DNA of 64,000 nt, taken from positions 1,302,001 to 1,366,000 of the forward strand of contig CBDDGS010000055.1 of the NCBI GenBank assembly GCA_965227935.1, in the 5' to 3' direction. This DNA comes from JAWPMT01 sp965227935 (GTDB taxonomy: Bacteria > Bacteroidota > Bacteroidia > Cytophagales > Cyclobacteriaceae). Every line of letters begins with the position of its first letter. The stretch's first letter is position 1. Made by a program: the position numbers and the translations under genes. The notes under the pieces were generated by a model. The model worked only from the letters and a program-made list of their open reading frames with translations, was not told where the DNA came from and ran no database searches. This document shows, one piece after another, positions 60,011 through 64,000 of the stretch.

Positions 60011-61887
60011 GCATTCGGGCGTTCGGGTATCTTGTCTTCGTGCTGTTCCACACCGGCGCCATTTGCCAGATGGTGCATCTCCCGGATTCTATCCTGCGAG
60101 GTGCCCATGAAGTAGCCCTTAGTGACGAAACGGTTTTCGAAGTTTCGTCGAAGGAAAAGTCTATTCTCAGCAGAAAGTACCGCGCACTTATTCTAAATCG
60201 TAATGCCAGTCGCTACAACAAGATCTCTTTGGGCTATGACGATTTTAGGAAGATAACCTCTGCGGAAGTTCGTGTAACCAGCGGAGATGGTAGGGAGATT
60301 GAAACTTACCGACTTCGGGATTTTGAGGATTACGGCTTCGATGGTGGGGACTTGATATCCGATGCCAGGTTCAAACATCTCGAGATACCCAAACACTCAC
60401 TGCCTTATGTGGTGGAAGTGGAGTATTCAGTCGTTTACAAGGGATCTCTTTTCTATCCGGCATGGTACCCTCAATTTGAGAAAGAAGGAGTCGTGCAGTC
60501 AAGCTTCGAAGTGATCTGTCATTCGGATGCGGGTTTTCGACATGAGTCAGTTGGAATAGAACCAGAGATTTTGAGTACCAATCATTTGCGATGGCAAGTC
60601 AGAAATTTGACAGCCTTCTCAAACCAAAAGTATTCTTACGATCTCGAGGACTATGCCCCTTATGTGTTGACGGCTGCCAACGAATTTCAAATGGATGGCA
60701 TCGAAGGCGATTTGTCCACGTGGGAGGGTCTTGGTCAGTGGATAGGCAAATTGAATCACGGGACCAACGATCTTACCAGCGAGCAAGTCGCAGATCTATT
60801 GAAGCGAGTGCCGGAAGGAGCTACAGACTTAGACAAAGTCAGAATTGCCTATGAATATATGCAAGAGTCCACACGGTATGTGAGTATTCAGCTGGGACTA
60901 GGGGGATGGCGGCCATTTCCTGCGTCATTCGTACACGAGAAAAAATATGGTGACTGCAAAGCCTTATCCAATTACACCAGGAATTTGCTCGAAAAGCTGG
61001 ACGTAAGGTCCTACTATACATTGATACGCGCTGGGGCTTTTGTACCACCACTTCACCCCAACTTCCCACAGTCGAGCTTCAATCATGCCATCCTCACGGT
61101 GCCTATGGATCAGGATACTGTATGGTTGGAATGCACTTCCCAGACGAATCCATTTGGGTACCTGGGGACATTTACGAGCGGCAGAAAAGCGCTCATGATC
61201 ACTGATGACGGCGCCGAAGTTATCAATACGCGTAGCTACAGTCCTTCAGATAACCGGCAGGTCACCATTACAAAGATCGAAGTAGCCGACGATGGTTCTG
61301 GAGTTATCAATAGCAAACGGCAGTATACGGGTCTGGAAATCGGTAATGATGGATTTTCGCAGGCCGCTAATCAGGGCAAATCGGAGCAGGAAAAGTGGTT
61401 TGTCGATGAGCATGATTGGGGAAACCTACAGTTGGTGGATTTGCAGCTGAGCGATGTCTCGCAAGATGCTGTACCCGTCGGCATGATGGAGGTTGAGGCC
61501 AAGATTGCCAATATTTCTCGGAAGAGCGCCAATCGTATTTTCTTCAATCCTTTTGTCTTCACCAACCTCAATGACATGAAGTTCAAGTCAAGGAATCGCA
61601 CGGTGCCCATCGAGATCAGGTATGGGTTCAGTCAGTATGATTCGATTCAAGTGGACTTTCCGGCCGGCTACTATCCGGAAAGTGACTTCTCGCCGGTCAC
61701 TATCTCAACTAATTTTGGAAGTTATGATATGCGGCTAGAACGGGGTGAAGACGGTTATCTGTTCATTCGCAAAATGATTCTGAACCCCGGCAAATATGAG
61801 GCTGATGAATGCGAACTTTTCAAGGAATTCATCACGAAGATTCACAAAGCTGACCGGAAGCGCCTGGTATTGGTAGATAAGACTTAG
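60007..61887 (+). CDS. DUF3857 / transglutaminase-core exported protein
   Basis: A 626-residue protein with a signal peptide (about 1-21, ending GAICQ), a DUF3857 domain (~50-250) and a transglutaminase core: Cys317 in KKYGDCKALSNYTRNLL and His360 in FNHAIL, followed by VWLECTSQTNPFGYLG where the acidic member lies. Papain-like chemistry is therefore possible: protein crosslinking, deamidation or peptide cleavage in the periplasm. Its partner upstream lacks these residues. The C-terminal ~180 residues form another beta domain. ATGA overlap sets the start. It is convergent with the DUF4159 gene. Confidence 0.88.
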   Translation: MSIRAFGYLVFVLFHTGAICQMVHLPDSILRGAHEVALSDETVFEVSSKEKSILSRKYRALILNRNASRYNKISLGYDDFRKITSAEVRVTSGDGREIETYRLRDFEDYGFDGGDLISDARFKHLEIPKHSLPYVVEVEYSVVYKGSLFYPAWYPQFEKEGVVQSSFEVICHSDAGFRHESVGIEPEILSTNHLRWQVRNLTAFSNQKYSYDLEDYAPYVLTAANEFQMDGIEGDLSTWEGLGQWIGKLNHGTNDLTSEQVADLLKRVPEGATDLDKVRIAYEYMQESTRYVSIQLGLGGWRPFPASFVHEKKYGDCKALSNYTRNLLEKLDVRSYYTLIRAGAFVPPLHPNFPQSSFNHAILTVPMDQDTVWLECTSQTNPFGYLGTFTSGRKALMITDDGAEVINTRSYSPSDNRQVTITKIEVADDGSGVINSKRQYTGLEIGNDGFSQAANQGKSEQEKWFVDEHDWGNLQLVDLQLSDVSQDAVPVGMMEVEAKIANISRKSANRIFFNPFVFTNLNDMKFKSRNRTVPIEIRYGFSQYDSIQVDFPAGYYPESDFSPVTISTNFGSYDMRLERGEDGYLFIRKMILNPGKYEADECELFKEFITKIHKADRKRLVLVDKT

Positions 61888-61917
61888 TGGAAAGTTTGGG
61901 ACCCCATTAGCGCCCCC

Positions 61918-62547
61918 TCACGCTGTCATCGCATACATCACGATATTCACGGCGAAGCGGGTGTTGTCGATCTTGTACCATCGCTTGTTGCGAAAGTCGT
62001 AGTCCCACTCACAGCCATAGTCCTTGTTGCTGTAGAGCACCCCGATGCGGCCGTCTACCTCTATAGCCTTCAGGTAATCATGTACAATGTCGTCGCCCCA
62101 GCCATTGAGCTCCTGGGAAGTGGTGGGTGGACCGTCGAATTCGAAGAAGGATCGATAGAGCTTGTGGTCGTTGGGTAGTTTTTTGAGGCTGGACTCACCG
62201 AAGAGATCAGCCATCTGCCTTTCGAAGGATTTGGCGAACAGGCCGTCGATGTCGTGGTTGCAGTCGTCGGCAAAGACAAAGCCCCCATTCTCGACGTACC
62301 TCTTGAAATTGTTGGCCTCCTCCTTCGTGAACTGTACGAGCTTATGCCCTGAGATGTAGCAGAAGGGGCATTTGAAGAGCTCATCACTGCCCAGTGGGAT
62401 GATGTTCTCGACGGTGTCCACAGGCAGATTGGTGTACTCCACCAGCGAGTTCAGCAGATTACTGGGCATGCGCTGATCCGTGTCCCAGTCGCCGGACTCA
62501 TACTGCAGACGGGTAAAAAAGAACTCCGAACCGAATTGCTTCCTCAT
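61918..62547 (-). CDS. DUF4159 domain protein
   Basis: A 209-residue protein that I recognise as the Bacteroidota DUF4159 family: FFFTRLQYESGDWDTDQRMP at the start, LFKCPFCYISGHKLVQFT in the middle, NGGFVFADDCNHDIDG, then RIGVLYSNKDYGCEWDYDF. The fold is glutamine-amidotransferase-like without an obvious active triad. No signal peptide in this version. It follows the TldE gene, and DUF4159 is often seen beside TldD/TldE in this phylum, but a terminator lies between them here. Biochemical role unknown. Confidence 0.85.
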   Translation of the reverse strand: MRKQFGSEFFFTRLQYESGDWDTDQRMPSNLLNSLVEYTNLPVDTVENIIPLGSDELFKCPFCYISGHKLVQFTKEEANNFKRYVENGGFVFADDCNHDIDGLFAKSFERQMADLFGESSLKKLPNDHKLYRSFFEFDGPPTTSQELNGWGDDIVHDYLKAIEVDGRIGVLYSNKDYGCEWDYDFRNKRWYKIDNTRFAVNIVMYAMTA

Positions 62548-62585
62548 AATGTCTCGTCAACTACGCTCTTCAACAGCTTGGGGTC

Positions 62586-62635
62586 AAAAAAAGTGTCTCA
62601 CGTACCAGACCCTACAGCCACGGCGCGTGAGACAC
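62586..62635 (-). terminator. Rho-independent terminator between the TldE and DUF4159 genes
   Basis: Arms GTGTCTCACG (62593-62602) and CGTGAGACAC (62626-62635) are a perfect 10-base inverted repeat. On the minus strand the stem is followed by seven T (A-run 62586-62592 on the plus strand). It begins 19 bases past the TldE stop. Confidence 0.85.
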
Positions 62636-62654
62636 TCCTTCAACTTGTCAAACT

Positions 62655-63974
62655 CTAGACGGCGTCCGAGAGGCTGGTGAACGTGAAGTCCCTGATCTTC
62701 ATGTACGGGATCAGGTTGCCATTCATCCGCACCTGCTGACCCAGGGTCTCCAGGTTGTTGAGCATGATGATGGGGCTCTCGTTGAAGCGGAAGTTCTTCA
62801 CAGGGTGTTTGATCTTTCCGTTTTCAATGAAGAATGTACCATCCCTAGTGAGACCTGTGTACAAAAGCGTCTGTGGGTCCACCGTACGGATGTACCACAG
62901 GCGGGTCACAAGAATACCTCGGTTGGTGTCTTTGATGAGATCCTCCAGCGACGCATCGCCACCTTCCATGATCGCACTGCCATTGGGGAAGGGTAGTGGA
63001 TCTACACCTTTCTCCTTGGCCCAGTATCGACTGTAGAAGAGGTTCTTCACGACGCCCTCCTCGAGCATACTAAACTTTTTGATGGGCTGCCCGGCTCCGT
63101 TCCATGTACGCGAGGGTACCTTGTCGTTGGTCGGATCGATGTATACATTCACGCGCTCATCTACGATCTTCTCACCCAGCTTGGTGCCGCCGCCTTCTTT
63201 GGCCATGAAGCTGCGACCTTCATCCGCAGTCCGTGCGTTGAAAGACGAAAACATGTTGCCCAGCAAGCCTACGGACGCCGCCGGCTCCAGGATCACTGTG
63301 TACTTGCCCGGCTCGATGGCCTTGGCTTCGCGCGATTGTAGTGCTTTGTCAATTGCCACGGCGGAGGCCTCTTCAGCGTCGAAGTTATCGACATCATTGA
63401 AGTCCCTCGTGACCCAGCCTGATCCGGTACCGTCGTTCGATCTCATCGTTACCGTGAAGTCGACCGAAGAGCTTTGATTGTATGCGAACAGCCCCGCACT
63501 GTTGATCATAGAGGAGAACCCAGCGCTATCTTCCAGGAAGCCCGCAGCAGTGACATCCTGCGCGCGGGCAGGTTCGATGCTCGCGCGCGCCACCTCGGCG
63601 CGATATTCCGGAGAGATCTTCGCTGTACTCTCAAAGTATTGCCTGGACTCCGAGTATTCCTGTGGGCCGAGGGGAGGCATAAACTCCGGATTTTCAGGGC
63701 TTAGTTTCGCCAGTTCCTCGGACCTCTTCACGACCTTGGCCAGTGACTCATCGTCGAACTCGTCGATCGTCGCTGTCCCAGACCTTAGTCCGTAGCTGGA
63801 CTGCACCACCAGTTGCTGGCTGGATTGTGCGCCGGCAGTTGATACTGTATTTCGTGCATATCGGATATTCCCACTGTCAGACCCACCCAGGTTGATTTCG
63901 CAGGTCTCGGCTGTAGAGAAGCTCAGTGCCTTCTCGAGGATGCTCTTTGCTTCATCCTTGCTATATATTGCCAT
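62655..63974 (-). CDS. TldE/PmbA-like metalloprotease subunit
   Basis: A 439-residue protein of the TldD/TldE family: IRYARNTVSTAGAQSSQQLV at the N-terminus, GKYTVILEPAASVGLLGNM in the middle, and NLFYSRYWAKEKG, VTRLWYIRTVDPQTLLYTGL and MLNNLETLGQQVR near the end. The zinc motif HExxxH typical of TldD is absent, as expected for the TldE/PmbA partner. The heterodimer degrades or matures peptides, e.g. microcins or RiPPs, and the CcdA antitoxin in E. coli. The TldD gene is expected directly upstream, outside the window. Confidence 0.9.
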   Translation of the reverse strand: MAIYSKDEAKSILEKALSFSTAETCEINLGGSDSGNIRYARNTVSTAGAQSSQQLVVQSSYGLRSGTATIDEFDDESLAKVVKRSEELAKLSPENPEFMPPLGPQEYSESRQYFESTAKISPEYRAEVARASIEPARAQDVTAAGFLEDSAGFSSMINSAGLFAYNQSSSVDFTVTMRSNDGTGSGWVTRDFNDVDNFDAEEASAVAIDKALQSREAKAIEPGKYTVILEPAASVGLLGNMFSSFNARTADEGRSFMAKEGGGTKLGEKIVDERVNVYIDPTNDKVPSRTWNGAGQPIKKFSMLEEGVVKNLFYSRYWAKEKGVDPLPFPNGSAIMEGGDASLEDLIKDTNRGILVTRLWYIRTVDPQTLLYTGLTRDGTFFIENGKIKHPVKNFRFNESPIIMLNNLETLGQQVRMNGNLIPYMKIRDFTFTSLSDAV

Positions 63975-63976
63975 AT

Positions 63977-64000
63977 CTATTTGAAGTCTTTTAGTTCTTT
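63977..64000 (-). CDS. Possible last codons of an upstream gene, expected TldD
   Basis: Reading the minus strand from the window edge gives KELKDFK and a TAG stop at 63979-63977, two bases before the ATG of the TldE gene. The tight spacing fits an operon with an upstream tldD, but only seven residues are visible, so this is a guess from context. Confidence 0.3.
   Translation of the reverse strand, partial: KELKDFK

Overview
The window reads as chromosomal DNA of a Bacteroidota bacterium. The evidence is a TonB-dependent outer-membrane receptor, two secreted proteins with C-terminal sorting tails of the type IX secretion system (T9SS), propeller/Y_Y_Y sensor kinases, a MoxR/DUF58/BatA operon, and the DUF4159 and TldE pair. 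GC is moderate, and very tight gene packing with 4-base ATGA overlaps is common. I cannot place it below phylum; a Cytophagia- or Saprospiria-like lineage is a guess from the kinase style. No rRNA, tRNA, CRISPR array, IS transposase or phage gene was seen.

Layout. 1-10.4 kb: the 3' part of a TonB receptor, a five-module T9SS cargo protein, a lipoprotein of the family often mislabelled Maf, a NUDIX hydrolase and a MacB/FtsX-type permease. 10.4-11.1 kb: a gene-free nest of hairpins. 11.1-14.4 kb: a MATE exporter, a DUF819 membrane protein and, on the minus strand, an SDR oxidoreductase. 14.5-30.4 kb: five very large sensor histidine kinases in a row, the last four joined by 4-base overlaps, with a DUF559 nuclease-like cassette fused to the second. 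30.5-34.9 kb: a T9SS-exported S8/S53-like protease. 34.9-49.9 kb: four more kinases (a TPR kinase, a Ser/Thr-kinase/AAA/GAF/histidine-kinase giant, a receiver-kinase hybrid and a membrane kinase), a receiver protein, a carotenoid-oxygenase family enzyme, an MpaB/Lcp-like DUF2236 oxygenase and a probable transmembrane terpene cyclase. 49.9-57.8 kb, minus strand: a lone receiver, a lipoprotein and a MoxR-DUF58-BatA-DUF4175 operon. 58.0-61.9 kb: two DUF3857/transglutaminase-like exported proteins. 61.9-64 kb, minus strand: DUF4159 and TldE genes, with what looks like the last codons of an upstream gene at the edge.

The centre of interest is the signalling island. Nine histidine kinases lie in about 35 kb. 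Seven share almost the same catalytic core behind unrelated sensors (GAF-like repeats, TPR, beta-propeller, Ser/Thr kinase plus AAA). A 134-base stretch is identical between two of them whose sensors are unrelated, so cores are being exchanged or recently copied. Only three receiver domains are present, so most kinases must signal to partners elsewhere or converge on a few regulators. A second theme is isoprenoid chemistry built into the island: a DUF2236 oxygenase and a likely terpene cyclase overlap by 4 bases, and the cyclase in turn overlaps a membrane kinase. This could be an undescribed terpenoid-linked signalling unit. A third theme is a family of short GC-rich palindromes (arms such as CCCCCTC/GAGGGGG) lying between genes and, twice, inside kinase reading frames.
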